Source of the DNA: Oscillospiraceae bacterium
Lineage (GTDB): Bacteria > Bacillota > Clostridia > Oscillospirales > Oscillospiraceae
Length of the DNA: 64,000 nucleotides
NCBI GenBank assembly: GCA_902790375.1
Contig: CADARY010000006.1
Coordinates: 1-64,000 of the forward strand
Reading direction: 5' to 3'
How positions within the stretch are numbered: the stretch's first letter is position 1; each line of letters begins with the position of its first letter. A model generated the notes under the pieces. The model was not told where the DNA came from. It did not search any database and saw only the letters and a list, made by a program, of their open reading frames with translations. Position numbers and translations under genes: made by a program. This document shows, in pieces, positions 31,505 through 41,343 of this stretch.

Positions 31505-32362
31505 ATGGATTTTTTGATTATTACGGGCCTCTCCGGCGCGGGGAAGAGCCGCGCGGCGGACGTGCTGGAGGATCTGGATTATTACTGCGTGGACAATCTG
31601 CCGGTGGCGCTGATGCCGAAGTTTGCAGAGCTCTGTATTGCCACGGGCGGCCGCTATGAAAAGGTCGCCCTGGTGACGGACGTGCGCGCCAAAAACGGCT
31701 TTGATGAGCTGCTGAAAACCATCGACCAGCTCCAGGAGATGAACTGCAACTGCCGCATCCTATACATGGACGCGGATGTGCCCACCATCGTGCGCCGCTA
31801 TAAGGAGACGCGCAGGCCGCACCCGCTTGCCAAGCGCGGCGGCAGCATCGAGGAGGCGGTCTACCGGGAGATGGACCTGCTGGCCCCCATCCGCGAGCGG
31901 GCGGATTTCATCGTCAACAGCTCCAGTCTCACCCTCGGCCAGCTTCAAAGCAAGCTCTTCGACCTTATCTCTCCCGCCGGCGCCAAGCGCACGCTGGAGG
32001 TCACGGTGGAGGCCTTCGGCTTCAAGCACGGGCTGCCGCTGGACGCGGATTTGGTCTTTGACGTGCGCTTTCTGCCGAATCCCTACTATCTGGAGGAGCT
32101 GCGTCCGCTCTCCGGCCTTGACCGGCCTGTGGCCCAGTATGTTTTCGACAGCATCGAGGCCCGCACCTTCATGGAAAAGGTGGAGGACCTGCTGCGCTTT
32201 CTTGTGCCGCTTTACGTTGAGGAGGGCAAGCTCAGCCTCACCATCGGCGTAGGCTGCACCGGCGGGCGGCATCGCAGCGTCGCCATCGCCGCAGCCCTTA
32301 CGGAGTACCTCAAGGCCAACGGCGTGAGCGCCATGAACTTCAATCGCGACATCGACAAATAA
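31505..32362 (+). CDS. rapZ: RNase adapter RapZ / YvcJ nucleotide-binding protein
   Basis: A 285-residue P-loop protein. Walker A is GLSGAGKSR (about 8-16), with DNLPVALMP, a Walker B-like LYMDAD and the C-terminal block GCTGGRHRSVAIA. In Bacillus the homolog YvcJ has nucleotidase activity and influences competence; in Enterobacteria RapZ senses glucosamine-6-P. Its place between murB and whiA is normal for Firmicutes except that yvcK, usually next, is missing. whiA starts 13 nt downstream. Confidence 0.95.
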   Translation: MDFLIITGLSGAGKSRAADVLEDLDYYCVDNLPVALMPKFAELCIATGGRYEKVALVTDVRAKNGFDELLKTIDQLQEMNCNCRILYMDADVPTIVRRYKETRRPHPLAKRGGSIEEAVYREMDLLAPIRERADFIVNSSSLTLGQLQSKLFDLISPAGAKRTLEVTVEAFGFKHGLPLDADLVFDVRFLPNPYYLEELRPLSGLDRPVAQYVFDSIEARTFMEKVEDLLRFLVPLYVEEGKLSLTIGVGCTGGRHRSVAIAAALTEYLKANGVSAMNFNRDIDK

Positions 32363-32375
32363 GGGGGGCGGGCAC

Positions 32376-33278
32376 ATGTCATTTTCCTCCGACGCCAAGC
32401 GCGAGCTCTGCCGCGACCGGATCGAGCGCCGGGACGATGCCGTCGCGGAATGCTACGGGGTGCTGCTCTACTGCAACAGCTTCTCCGCGCGGGAGATCCG
32501 TATCATCACCGCGAGTCCCGACTTTGCCGCCCGCCTGCCGCGGCTTTTCAAACACGCCTTCTCCCTGAGCTTTGACACGCTTCCGCCGGAAAACGCGGCC
32601 GGCAAACGGAGCTTTACCATTACCGACAGCCGCAAGCTCAAACAGATCTTTTCCGCCTTCGGGGCGGAGCTTGCCGCCACGGTCTCCCACCACGTCAATT
32701 TCGGCGTGCTTGAGGAGGAGCGCTGCCGCGCCGCCTTTATCCGCGGGGCCTTTCTCGCGGGCGGCAGCGTCACGGACCCCGAGAAGCGCTATCATCTGGA
32801 GCTGGCCACCGCCCACCAGAGCGTGAGCCGCGAGGTCTATACGCTGCTGCTGGACATGGGCTTTTCTCCCCGGGAGACGCAGCGCGCGGGCAATGCCCTG
32901 ATCTATTTCAAGCAGGCGGACGCCATTGCGGACTTCTTTACCGCCATCGGCGCGCCCACCACGGCCATGAGCGTTATGACTGCCAAGGTCGAAAAGGAGA
33001 TGCGCAACACCGTCACCCGCCAGATCAACTGTGACAGCGCCAATACCGACAAGACCGTCGCCGCCGCGCAGGAGCAGCTTGCCGCCATCCGCCGGATCGT
33101 GAAGGAGTACGGCAGTCTCGACGTGCTGCCGGAGCCGCTGAAGGATGCGGCGCTGCTGCGCGTTACGAACCCGGAGGCGAGTCTTGCCGATCTCGCGCAG
33201 CTCAGCTTTCCGCCGGTCAGCAAAAGCTGCCTCAGCCACAGGCTCAAAAAGCTGCTGACCTATACCCCGGAGCCTTAG
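32376..33278 (+). CDS. whiA: DNA-binding protein WhiA
   Basis: A 300-residue sporulation/cell-division regulator. The N-terminal part is a degenerate LAGLIDADG homing-endonuclease fold (AFIRGAFLAGGSVTDPEKRYHLE near 120-142). The C-terminal helix-turn-helix reads SLADLAQLSFPPVSKSCLSHRLKKL (in two halves, about 268-293). Length is slightly short but within the family. GGGGGGCGGG precedes the ATG. Co-transcribed with rapZ. Confidence 0.94.
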   Translation: MSFSSDAKRELCRDRIERRDDAVAECYGVLLYCNSFSAREIRIITASPDFAARLPRLFKHAFSLSFDTLPPENAAGKRSFTITDSRKLKQIFSAFGAELAATVSHHVNFGVLEEERCRAAFIRGAFLAGGSVTDPEKRYHLELATAHQSVSREVYTLLLDMGFSPRETQRAGNALIYFKQADAIADFFTAIGAPTTAMSVMTAKVEKEMRNTVTRQINCDSANTDKTVAAAQEQLAAIRRIVKEYGSLDVLPEPLKDAALLRVTNPEASLADLAQLSFPPVSKSCLSHRLKKLLTYTPEP

Positions 33279-33326
33279 GGAAGGAAGGACGGACACTGCG
33301 GCGATACAGAGAGAGGTGAGGAAGCC

Positions 33327-34742
33327 GTGATCCGGGAAAACCAGACATTTTTAAACCGACTGAATGTTCTCAGCGACGCGGCGCTGATCTATCTCATGAT
33401 CCCGGTTGCTTACTGGCTGCGCTTTCGCGTGCTGCACGGCGTTGAGACCGTGACGCTTGCAAGCTATCTGCGCATCGGCGTCATTATCATGCTGATAGAG
33501 CTTTTCGCCTACGCGGTGCGGGGCGTCTATCAGACGACCCGCGTGGTGCGCATCCGCACGGAGGTGACGAGGCTGCTGGAGGCGAGCGCTGTCGTGGCGC
33601 TGCTCCTGATGGCGTATCTCTTCCTTGACCATGAGGAGCACTATTCCCGCCTGCTGCTGGCGATCTTCTTTGTCTTGAGCACGGGCGTTGTCGTCTGCAA
33701 GCATGCCGTGGTGCGCAAGTCCCTGCGCGCGCTCAGAAGGAGGGGCAGGAATCTCAAGCACGTCCTTCTCATCGGCGAGGGAAAAAGCGCCCGGCGCTAT
33801 CTGGACACGATCCGGAAAGATCAGGAGCTTGGTTACCATGTGCTCGGCTACATTGCCAGAAGACAGGGTGACGGGCTCTCCATCCCTTATTTCGGGGGAT
33901 ATGAGGCCCTGAAAAACGTGCTTGAGCGGAAACGGCCGGATGAGGTCATATCCGCCATCGAGCGGGATGATTTTGACCAGACGCCGCACATCATCGCCTG
34001 CTGTGAAAAGGTCGGCGTGAAGCTCTCCATCATCCCGTTCTATATCGACTATATGCCGGCACACCCGCAGTTTGACGATCTCAACGGCATCCCGCTTCTG
34101 AATATCCGCCGCATCCCGCTGGATAACTACGGAAGCGCCATTATCAAGCGCACAGTGGACATCGTCGGAGCGCTTGTGATGCTCCTTGTGCTCTCGCCGC
34201 TCATGCTGGTGTGCGCCGTCGGCGTGAAGCTCTCCTCTCCCGGGCCGGTGCTGTTTCGGCAGGAGCGGATCGGGAAGGACAAGAAACCCTTTACCATGTA
34301 CAAGTTCCGCTCGCTGGTCGTGAATACCGCGTCCGAGACGGCGTGGTCGCAGAAGGCGGATGAGCGCCGGACGGACTTCGGCGCGTGGATGCGGCGCTGC
34401 TCCGTCGACGAGCTTCCCCAGCTTTTCAATGTTCTGTGCGGCGAAATGAGTCTTGTCGGCCCACGGCCGGAGATCCCCTATTTTGTCAACCGCTTCAAGG
34501 AGAATATCCCGCTTTATATGGTGCGCCATCAGGTACGCCCCGGCATCACCGGCTGGGCGCAGATCCACGGCTACCGCGGTGACACCCCCATCAAGGAGCG
34601 CGTAGAGCATGACATTTGGTACATAGAAAACTGGAGCCTCTGGCTCGATATCCGTATCCTGCTGGACACGATATTCCGAAGGCGCTTTCTCAACGACGAG
34701 GAGCCTGTGTCCAAAGCATCCGGAGACGCGCACACGGCATAA
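33327..34742 (+). CDS. Undecaprenyl-phosphate sugar phosphotransferase (glycan initiating enzyme)
   Basis: A 471-residue polyisoprenyl-phosphate hexose-1-P transferase (WbaP/EpsL/CpsE type). It has four N-terminal transmembrane helices, a CoA_binding_3-like nucleotide-sugar domain (HVLLIGEGKSARRYL, about 147-161), a further membrane helix, and a C-terminal catalytic domain. That domain contains SSPGPVLFRQERIGKDKKP, FTMYKFRSL, CSVDELPQLFNVL and VRPGITGWAQIHGYRG. The enzyme loads the first sugar phosphate onto undecaprenyl phosphate. The start codon is GTG 33327 after GAGAGGTGAGG. The O-antigen ligase-like gene follows after 23 nt. Confidence 0.9.
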   Translation: MIRENQTFLNRLNVLSDAALIYLMIPVAYWLRFRVLHGVETVTLASYLRIGVIIMLIELFAYAVRGVYQTTRVVRIRTEVTRLLEASAVVALLLMAYLFLDHEEHYSRLLLAIFFVLSTGVVVCKHAVVRKSLRALRRRGRNLKHVLLIGEGKSARRYLDTIRKDQELGYHVLGYIARRQGDGLSIPYFGGYEALKNVLERKRPDEVISAIERDDFDQTPHIIACCEKVGVKLSIIPFYIDYMPAHPQFDDLNGIPLLNIRRIPLDNYGSAIIKRTVDIVGALVMLLVLSPLMLVCAVGVKLSSPGPVLFRQERIGKDKKPFTMYKFRSLVVNTASETAWSQKADERRTDFGAWMRRCSVDELPQLFNVLCGEMSLVGPRPEIPYFVNRFKENIPLYMVRHQVRPGITGWAQIHGYRGDTPIKERVEHDIWYIENWSLWLDIRILLDTIFRRRFLNDEEPVSKASGDAHTA

Positions 34743-34765
34743 AACATCTGATGGGAGACGAACTG

Positions 34766-36334
34766 ATGAAGACTGTGAAAAAGACAAGAGGTATACGGGC
34801 CCTGTTCGTCCTTAACAGTACGGGCGCGCCCCTGCAGCGGCGGCAGGACTGCCCCCTGTGGGAACGAATCAGCCAGTGCTTCGCCCTGGTCATTCTGACG
34901 CTGTTCCCGCTTTTGATGGGCAGCAACAACTACTACAACATAACCGTCTCAAAGTTTCGGATTTTTGCCGTTTTTACCTGCGTGTATGCCGCTGCGTGCC
35001 TCGCGGTCGGCCTGATCTGGCAGCCCGGCAAAAAGGTCGGAGGCATGCTGCGAAAACGCACGAAGCCGCAGCTGACCGTCCCGCAGATTCTTCTGCTGGC
35101 CTATGTGCTGTGGGCGGCGCTGTGCACCCTGCTGTCTCCGTACCGGGATCTTTGGATCGGGCAGAGCCGGTATGAAGGGATGCTGTCCATCCTGCTGTAC
35201 AGCACGTCGTTTCTGCTGCTCTCCTTCTGGGGGGAGTATACCGATGCGTATACCTACGGCCTCGGCGTCATGGGGATCATAAGCGGCTTTATCGCGCTGC
35301 TGCAGACCTTCGGCGTTTCACTGATTTTTGACAGCAGCCATAACTACTGGAACACCAGTTTTCTCACTACCATCGGGCACGAGGACTGTGTCGCCTGCCT
35401 CATCTGCATCCTGATCCCGACGCTGCTGTGCGGCTTTGTCATATTAAAAAGCGGCTGGCGGTGGCTGAGCATCCCGGCCCTGTTCCTGATGACCTATCTC
35501 GCCATCTATACCGATGTGGACACGGCAAAGCTCGGCTTTCTGGCCGCGGTGCTGCTGCTGCCCTGCCTGACCGAGAGCCGTGAGCGCCTGCGGGAGCTGC
35601 TCGTCGGTCTGATCCCGATCCTGCTGGGCGCCGCTCTGGGCGTCAGCTGCCGCTGGAACCGCAGCTTTGACCCGCTCACCCGGTCACTGGTGCTGCTCGC
35701 TGCGGCGCTGGGCTTTGCGGCGTGGCTCATGAGCAGAAGAAAGCGGACCTGGACCGCTTCCCCGGTCGTTATCCGCCGCGCGGCTTATGTCATGCTCCTG
35801 GTGCTGCTGATCGTGGCGCTGATCGTCCTGTACGGTTATGACGGACAAAACCGTCTGCTGCGGGAGGGTTCGGAGCTGCTGCACGGAAACCTGTCAGACG
35901 AGGCCGGAACGCTGCGCGGCTATATCTGGAAGTGCACCTGGCAGATCATCCGGGATCATCCTATATTCGGCGGCGGCCCGGGCTCCTTCTACAGCCTCTT
36001 CATGCCGTACAATCCCGGCTATCATGAGTTCGTGCATGGTGCGGTCGATATTGACTTTCCCCACAACGATTTCCTCTCCGTCGCGGCCTGTACGGGATTC
36101 GTCGGCCTGGCGCTGTACCTGGCGTTCCTGATCTCGCTGGCCCTGCGCTGCATCCGCGCTGCATCCCGCGGCCCCGTGCTGCTGATCTTTCTCGGCGGCC
36201 TGGCGGGCTATCTGATCTATTCCTTCTTCGTATTCTCGATTGCGATCGTAACGCCGCTCTTCTGGGTTCTGGCGGGCCTTGCGGACAAGTGCGTCCGGCA
36301 GCTTGCCGTCCCCGAACCCCCTGAACAGGAATAA
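34766..36334 (+). CDS. O-antigen ligase/polymerase-like membrane protein
   Basis: A 522-residue protein with about 12 hydrophobic helices and a large external loop between about 380 and 430. That loop contains GGGPGSFYSLFMPYNPG and the FPHNDFLSVAACTGFVGLALY motif, typical of the WaaL/Wzy family (O-antigen ligase domain). It probably polymerises or attaches the surface glycan begun by the preceding gene. ATG 34766 is preferred to earlier in-frame starts because GGGAG lies 8 nt upstream and the earlier part overlaps the previous gene. Confidence 0.82.
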   Translation: MKTVKKTRGIRALFVLNSTGAPLQRRQDCPLWERISQCFALVILTLFPLLMGSNNYYNITVSKFRIFAVFTCVYAAACLAVGLIWQPGKKVGGMLRKRTKPQLTVPQILLLAYVLWAALCTLLSPYRDLWIGQSRYEGMLSILLYSTSFLLLSFWGEYTDAYTYGLGVMGIISGFIALLQTFGVSLIFDSSHNYWNTSFLTTIGHEDCVACLICILIPTLLCGFVILKSGWRWLSIPALFLMTYLAIYTDVDTAKLGFLAAVLLLPCLTESRERLRELLVGLIPILLGAALGVSCRWNRSFDPLTRSLVLLAAALGFAAWLMSRRKRTWTASPVVIRRAAYVMLLVLLIVALIVLYGYDGQNRLLREGSELLHGNLSDEAGTLRGYIWKCTWQIIRDHPIFGGGPGSFYSLFMPYNPGYHEFVHGAVDIDFPHNDFLSVAACTGFVGLALYLAFLISLALRCIRAASRGPVLLIFLGGLAGYLIYSFFVFSIAIVTPLFWVLAGLADKCVRQLAVPEPPEQE

Positions 36335-36419
36335 AAACGCTGGGCGCGCTGCAAAACGAAAAGCGCAGCTTTGCAGGGGGCGATCCCCAGAACGCCCCGA
36401 TTGAGAATCCTGCCCAAAA

Positions 36420-36470
36420 TAAAAAATTCCCGGATAGATATGTGCCGCTTCACATATCTATCCGGGAATT
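36420..36470 (-). terminator. Terminator of glf with 20-bp stem
   Basis: A perfect 20-bp inverted repeat (36425-36444 and 36451-36470, core CCCGGATAGATATGTG) with a 6-nt loop. On the minus strand it ends in TTTTTT. It lies 39 nt after the glf stop; the stem is unusually long. Confidence 0.92.
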
Positions 36471-36508
36471 GCGCTGAATTGCGGGTTATGCTGACGGGCG
36501 AATTTTTA

Positions 36509-37630
36509 TCATCTGATGCGTTCCGCAGAACACCTGAGCGCTGCGGCGATGACCTGATCCATGTCATAGTACCGGTATTCGGCAAGCCGCCCGCAGAAGA
36601 TCACACGCTTCTCCCGCTCGGCCAGAGCCTTGTAGCGGGCAAGGAGCGCCGTGTTTTTTTCGTCGTTGACCGGGTAATACGGCTCGTCCCCCGGCTTCCA
36701 CGCGGAGGAATACTCGCGGGAGATGACGGTTTTGGGCAGGTCGCGGCCCTCGTCGTCCCTGCCGAAGCGGAACCACTTGTGTTCAATGATGCGCGTCCAG
36801 GGCGTCTCGCGGTCGGTGTAGTTCACCACGGCGTTGCCCTGAAAGCTCGGCAGGTCCAGAAGCTCCGTCTCAAAGCGCACGGACCGGTATTCCAGCGGGC
36901 CAAAGCGGGTATCGTAAAAGGCGTCGATCGCGCCGGTGTAGACCGTCGTCGAAGCCAGGGCGTCCAGCGCCTCGCGGTCTTTGAGGTAGTCGATGCCCAG
37001 GCGGACCTCGATGCCGTCCAGCATGTTCTCGACCATCCTGGTATACCCGCCGATCGGGATGCCCTGGTAGAGCGCGTTAAAGTAGTTGTTGTCGAAGGTC
37101 AGGCGCACAGGCAGACGCTTGATGATGAAGGCGGGCAGCTCGGTGCACGGGCGGCCCCACTGCTTTTCCGTATAGCCCCTGACAAGCTTTTCGTAGATGT
37201 CACGGCCCACAAGGCTGATCGCCTGCTCCTCGAGATTCCGCGGTTCGATGATCCCGGCTTCGCAGCGCTGGCGCTCGAGCTCGGCGGCGGCCTCCTGCGG
37301 GGTGGTTACGCCCCACATCCTGTTAAATGTACACATGTTGAAGGGCAGACTGTACAGCTCGCCCTTGTAGTTTGCCACCGGGGAATTGGTGAAGCGGTTG
37401 AATTCGGCAAAGCGGTTTACGTACGCCCACACTGCGCGGTCGTTGGTGTGGAAAATGTGCGCGCCGTAGCGGTGAACGTGGATGCCCTCGACCGTCTCGG
37501 TGTACGCATTGCCCGCGATATGGTCCCTTTTGTCGATCACCAGCACCCGCTTTCCGGCGTCGGTCAGCTCCCGCGCGAACACCGCGCCGCAGAGCCCCGC
37601 GCCGACAATCAGATAATCGTATTGCTCCAT
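36509..37630 (-). CDS. glf: UDP-galactopyranose mutase
   Basis: A 373-residue FAD enzyme converting UDP-galactopyranose to UDP-galactofuranose for surface polysaccharide. The Rossmann motif is VGAGLCGAVFA (about 8-18) with VIDKRDHIAGNAYTE. Substrate loop residues include GYTEKQWG (about 152) and the C-terminal FCGRLAEYRYYDMDQVI FAD block. Size matches the family. ATG 37630 follows AGGAGA. It points away from the initiating transferase/ligase pair but adjoins it, supporting a galactofuranose-containing glycan. Confidence 0.95.
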   Translation of the reverse strand: MEQYDYLIVGAGLCGAVFARELTDAGKRVLVIDKRDHIAGNAYTETVEGIHVHRYGAHIFHTNDRAVWAYVNRFAEFNRFTNSPVANYKGELYSLPFNMCTFNRMWGVTTPQEAAAELERQRCEAGIIEPRNLEEQAISLVGRDIYEKLVRGYTEKQWGRPCTELPAFIIKRLPVRLTFDNNYFNALYQGIPIGGYTRMVENMLDGIEVRLGIDYLKDREALDALASTTVYTGAIDAFYDTRFGPLEYRSVRFETELLDLPSFQGNAVVNYTDRETPWTRIIEHKWFRFGRDDEGRDLPKTVISREYSSAWKPGDEPYYPVNDEKNTALLARYKALAEREKRVIFCGRLAEYRYYDMDQVIAAALRCSAERIR

Positions 37631-37809
37631 GTGTATTCTCCTCATATGAAGATACTGCAGCTTGCGCGCTCACGCCGGCCTCAGGCGGACCACCGCCGGA
37701 TAAACGACGGAGGAGAGGCTGCGATAAGCCGATACGCACTATGTATTATATCCCGGCGGCAGGATTTGCACAATAGAAAAAGACGCCCGGAAAGCCGGCT
37801 TCCCGGCGC

Positions 37810-37838
37810 TTGATTCTCCCCGGGGCTTATAGTATAAT
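37810..37838 (+). promoter_or_regulatory. Promoter of dnaE
   Basis: TTGATT (37810-37815), 17 nt, perfect TATAAT (37833-37838), 40 nt before the start codon. Confidence 0.8.
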
Positions 37839-37878
37839 ATTATTTCAAAATGCATTTTCTCAGTGAAGGAGCAACGCC

Positions 37879-40800
37879 ATGGCCTTCGTGCACTTACATG
37901 TTCACAGCGAGTACAGTCTGCTCGACGGCGCCTGCCGCACGGACAGGCTCCCCGCGCGCGCAAAGGAGCTGGGACAGACGGCCGTCGCCCTCACGGACCA
38001 CGGCGTCATGTATGGGGCCGTCGCCTTTTATAAGGCCTGTGAGGCCGCAGGAATCCGGCCCATCATCGGCTGCGAGGTCTATGTGGCCCCCCACAGCCGC
38101 ACTGACCGGGTCCACGGCGTGGATAACGAGTATTCCCATCTGATCCTTCTGTGCCGCAACGAGACGGGCTACCGCAACCTCTGCTATATGGTTTCGGCCG
38201 CCTTTACCGAGGGCTTCTATGTCAAGCCCCGCATCGACTGGGCGCTGCTGCATGAGCATGCCGAGGGGCTTGTCTGCCTCTCCGGCTGCCTCGCGGGGGC
38301 CATCCCCCAGATGCTGATCCGTGACGATTACGAGGGCGCGAAGGCAAAAGCGCTGGAGCTGCGGGAGCTTTTCGGGCCGGAGTGCTTTTTCCTCGAAATT
38401 CAGAACCACGGCATCGCCGAGGAGGAGCGCGCCGCCCGGGGCCTCATCCGCCTGTCGAAGGAGACCGGCATCCCCCTCGCCCTGACCAATGACGCCCACT
38501 ATATCGATAAGGCCGACGCCTATTACCAGGACGTGCTCATGTGCATCCAGACCGGCAAGACCGTGGATGAGCCGAACCGCATGCGCTTTGAGACCCAGGA
38601 GTTCTATCTCAAGGACGAGCGGGAGATGCGCGCCCTCTTCCCGGACCTGCCCGAGGCTGCCGACAACACCGCGAAAATTGCGCAGATGTGCGACTTTCAC
38701 TTTGAGTTCGGCAACTACAAGCTGCCGCGCTTCAAGCTCCCGGCAGGGGAGAGCGACAGCTGGGAATACCTGCAGAAGCTCTGCGAAAAGGGCTTTGCCG
38801 AGCGCTTTGCCGACCGGCCGGAAATCCACAAGCAGCTTGACTATGAGCTGGACATGATCCACCGCATGGGCTTTGTGGACTACTTTCTCATCGTTTCGGA
38901 CTTCATCGGCTACGCCAGGCGAAACGGCATCCCCGTCGGTCCCGGACGCGGCAGCGCGGCGGGCAGCGTCGTGTCCTACTGCCTGCACATTACGGACGTG
39001 GACCCCATCAAATACAGCCTCTTCTTTGAACGCTTCCTCAATCCCGAGCGCGTGTCCATGCCGGATATCGACGTGGACTTCTGCGTCAACCGCCGGGGCG
39101 AGGTCATTGAGTACGTCAACCGCCTCTACGGCCACGACCATGTGGCCCAGATCGTCACCTTCGGCACCATGGCCGCCCGCGCCGCTATCCGCGACGTGGG
39201 GAGGGTGCTGAACATGAGCTATGCCGAGACCGACGCCGTGGCAAAGCAGGTGCCCATGGCGCTCAACATGACGCTCGACGAGGCCCTGCGCCTCTCCAAG
39301 CCCCTGCGGGACATGTACGAGGGGGATGAGCGGGTCAAACGCCTCATCGACGTGGCGAAGGCGCTCGAGGGCATGCCGCGCCACGCCTCCACCCACGCCG
39401 CCGGCGTCGTCATCACGGACCGCCCGGTCTATGAATACGTACCGCTTGCGATGAACGACGAGTCGGTGGTCTGCCAGTACCCCATGACGACGCTCGAGGA
39501 GCTGGGCCTTCTGAAGATGGACTTTCTGGGCCTGCGAAACCTCACGGTCCTTGACGATGCCGAGCGCCTTGTGCGGGAGAAGGAGCCGGACTTTCGCGTG
39601 GCGGAGGCCCCGGTGGACGACAAGGAGACCTTCGACATGCTGGCGGCGGGCCGCACCTCGGGCGTGTTCCAGCTTGAAAGCGTGGGTATGACCGCGGTCT
39701 GCACAGGCATCAAAGCCAAGAGCATCGAGGATATCACCGCCATCATCGCTCTCTACCGCCCAGGCCCCATGGACTCGATCCCGAAGTTTATCGAGTGGTC
39801 CCAGCACCCGGAGAAAATCCAATACAAGCACGAGAGCCTGCGGCCCATCCTGGCGGTCACCTACGGGTGCATTGTCTATCAGGAGCAGGTCATCGAAATC
39901 TTCCGCTCCCTCGCGGGCTTCTCTCTTGGACAGGCGGACAACATCCGCCGCGCCATGTCCAAGAAAAAGCACAAGATCATCGACGCCGAGCGCATTGCCT
40001 TCGTCCACGGGGACTTGAGCCGCAGTATCGACGGCGCGGTGAAGCGCGGCATCCCGGAGGCGGTGGCAAACTCCATCTATGACGAGATCCTGGATTTCGC
40101 AAGCTACGCGTTCAACAAGGCCCACGCGGTCAGCTATGCCATCGTGGTCTACCGCACCGCCTACATGAAGCGCCACTACCCCCAGCAGTACATGGCAGCC
40201 CTGCTGACCTCCATCCTCGGCAACAGCGGCAAGGTGGCCGAATATATTGCCGAGTGCCGGGAGATGGGCATTCAGCTCCTGCCCCCGGACGTGAATGCCT
40301 CGGGCGCAAACTTCACCGTCGCGGGGCAAAATATCCGCTACGGCCTTGTCGCCATCAAGGGCATCGGCTGGGGCGCCATCGAGTCTCTGGTGGCGGAGCG
40401 CAATGAGAACGGCCCCTTCCGGGACTTTGAGGATTTCTGCCGCCGCATGAACGGCAAGGAGCTCAACCGCCGCGCCATTGAGAATCTCATCAAGGCCGGC
40501 GCCTTCGACTCCCTGGGCTATAAGCGCAAGGCCCTGATGGCGGTGGCCGGCGCGGTCATCGACTCGATTGCCCAGTCCACGCGGGACAATATCTCCGGCC
40601 AGCTCGACCTCTTCGGCGATTTTGAGGAGGAAGGGGAGAAGCCCCCCGCCGTCATCCCCATCCCGGAGATGGAGGAGTTTACCCCCATGGAGAAGATGGC
40701 CATGGAGAAGGAGACCACCGGTCTCTATCTGAGCGGCCACCCCATGGACGCCTACCGCGATACGGTGCGGCGCATCGGGGCGGTGTCCATCGGCGCCGTG

Positions 40801-41343
40801 ATGGGGGACTTTGCAGCCGAGGACGGGCCCCGGCGCTTTCAGGATAACCAGCTCATTACGGTCGCGGGCGTGGTGGAATCGGCCCGCACCCGCACGACCA
40901 AAAACAACACCCTCATGAGCTACATCCAGCTTGAGGACGATACCGGCAGCATGGAGCTCATGGCCTTCCAGCGGGCTCTGGACAGCGGCGGGGTCTATGT
41001 CAGGGAGAATGCCGCCCTGCTGGTGAAGGGGCGCATCTCCGTGCGCGATGAGAAGGAGCCGCAGCTCATGGTGGACAGCATCCGCCCCCTCTCCGACGTG
41101 AATGCCCCCGGCGAGAAGCTGCCGCCGCCGAAGGAGGCCAAGCTCTGGGTGAAGCTCAAGAGCGCCGAAGACCCGGAGCTTGAGAGGATCAGACTGATCC
41201 TCACCATGTTCCCCGGCAGCCAGCAGATGATTATTTACTGTGAAAAAGAAAAAAAGCGCATCGGCGCGGCCTGCCTCATCCATGAGGGCCTGATCGCGGA
41301 GCTGGAGGAGCGGCTCGGGAAGGAAAATGTGGTGGTGAAGTGA
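37879..41343 (+). CDS. dnaE: DNA polymerase III alpha subunit (DnaE1-type)
   Basis: A 1154-residue replicative polymerase. An N-terminal PHP domain (HLHVHSEYSLLDGA, 5-18) is followed by the polymerase core with GPGRGSAAGS (about 355) and PDIDVDF (about 394, catalytic Asp pair). A third Asp region and tandem HhH (about 830-870) lead to a C-terminal OB fold (LITVAGVVESARTRTTK, about 992). Domain order and length fit DnaE rather than PolC. Its stop TGA overlaps the next gene's ATG by one base. Confidence 0.96.
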   Translation: MAFVHLHVHSEYSLLDGACRTDRLPARAKELGQTAVALTDHGVMYGAVAFYKACEAAGIRPIIGCEVYVAPHSRTDRVHGVDNEYSHLILLCRNETGYRNLCYMVSAAFTEGFYVKPRIDWALLHEHAEGLVCLSGCLAGAIPQMLIRDDYEGAKAKALELRELFGPECFFLEIQNHGIAEEERAARGLIRLSKETGIPLALTNDAHYIDKADAYYQDVLMCIQTGKTVDEPNRMRFETQEFYLKDEREMRALFPDLPEAADNTAKIAQMCDFHFEFGNYKLPRFKLPAGESDSWEYLQKLCEKGFAERFADRPEIHKQLDYELDMIHRMGFVDYFLIVSDFIGYARRNGIPVGPGRGSAAGSVVSYCLHITDVDPIKYSLFFERFLNPERVSMPDIDVDFCVNRRGEVIEYVNRLYGHDHVAQIVTFGTMAARAAIRDVGRVLNMSYAETDAVAKQVPMALNMTLDEALRLSKPLRDMYEGDERVKRLIDVAKALEGMPRHASTHAAGVVITDRPVYEYVPLAMNDESVVCQYPMTTLEELGLLKMDFLGLRNLTVLDDAERLVREKEPDFRVAEAPVDDKETFDMLAAGRTSGVFQLESVGMTAVCTGIKAKSIEDITAIIALYRPGPMDSIPKFIEWSQHPEKIQYKHESLRPILAVTYGCIVYQEQVIEIFRSLAGFSLGQADNIRRAMSKKKHKIIDAERIAFVHGDLSRSIDGAVKRGIPEAVANSIYDEILDFASYAFNKAHAVSYAIVVYRTAYMKRHYPQQYMAALLTSILGNSGKVAEYIAECREMGIQLLPPDVNASGANFTVAGQNIRYGLVAIKGIGWGAIESLVAERNENGPFRDFEDFCRRMNGKELNRRAIENLIKAGAFDSLGYKRKALMAVAGAVIDSIAQSTRDNISGQLDLFGDFEEEGEKPPAVIPIPEMEEFTPMEKMAMEKETTGLYLSGHPMDAYRDTVRRIGAVSIGAVMGDFAAEDGPRRFQDNQLITVAGVVESARTRTTKNNTLMSYIQLEDDTGSMELMAFQRALDSGGVYVRENAALLVKGRISVRDEKEPQLMVDSIRPLSDVNAPGEKLPPPKEAKLWVKLKSAEDPELERIRLILTMFPGSQQMIIYCEKEKKRIGAACLIHEGLIAELEERLGKENVVVK

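Noticed and set aside
37894..41283. Very long open frame on the minus strand opposite dnaE
   Set aside because: It is the antisense shadow of dnaE produced by high GC at third positions; its translation has no family motifs and no ribosome site.
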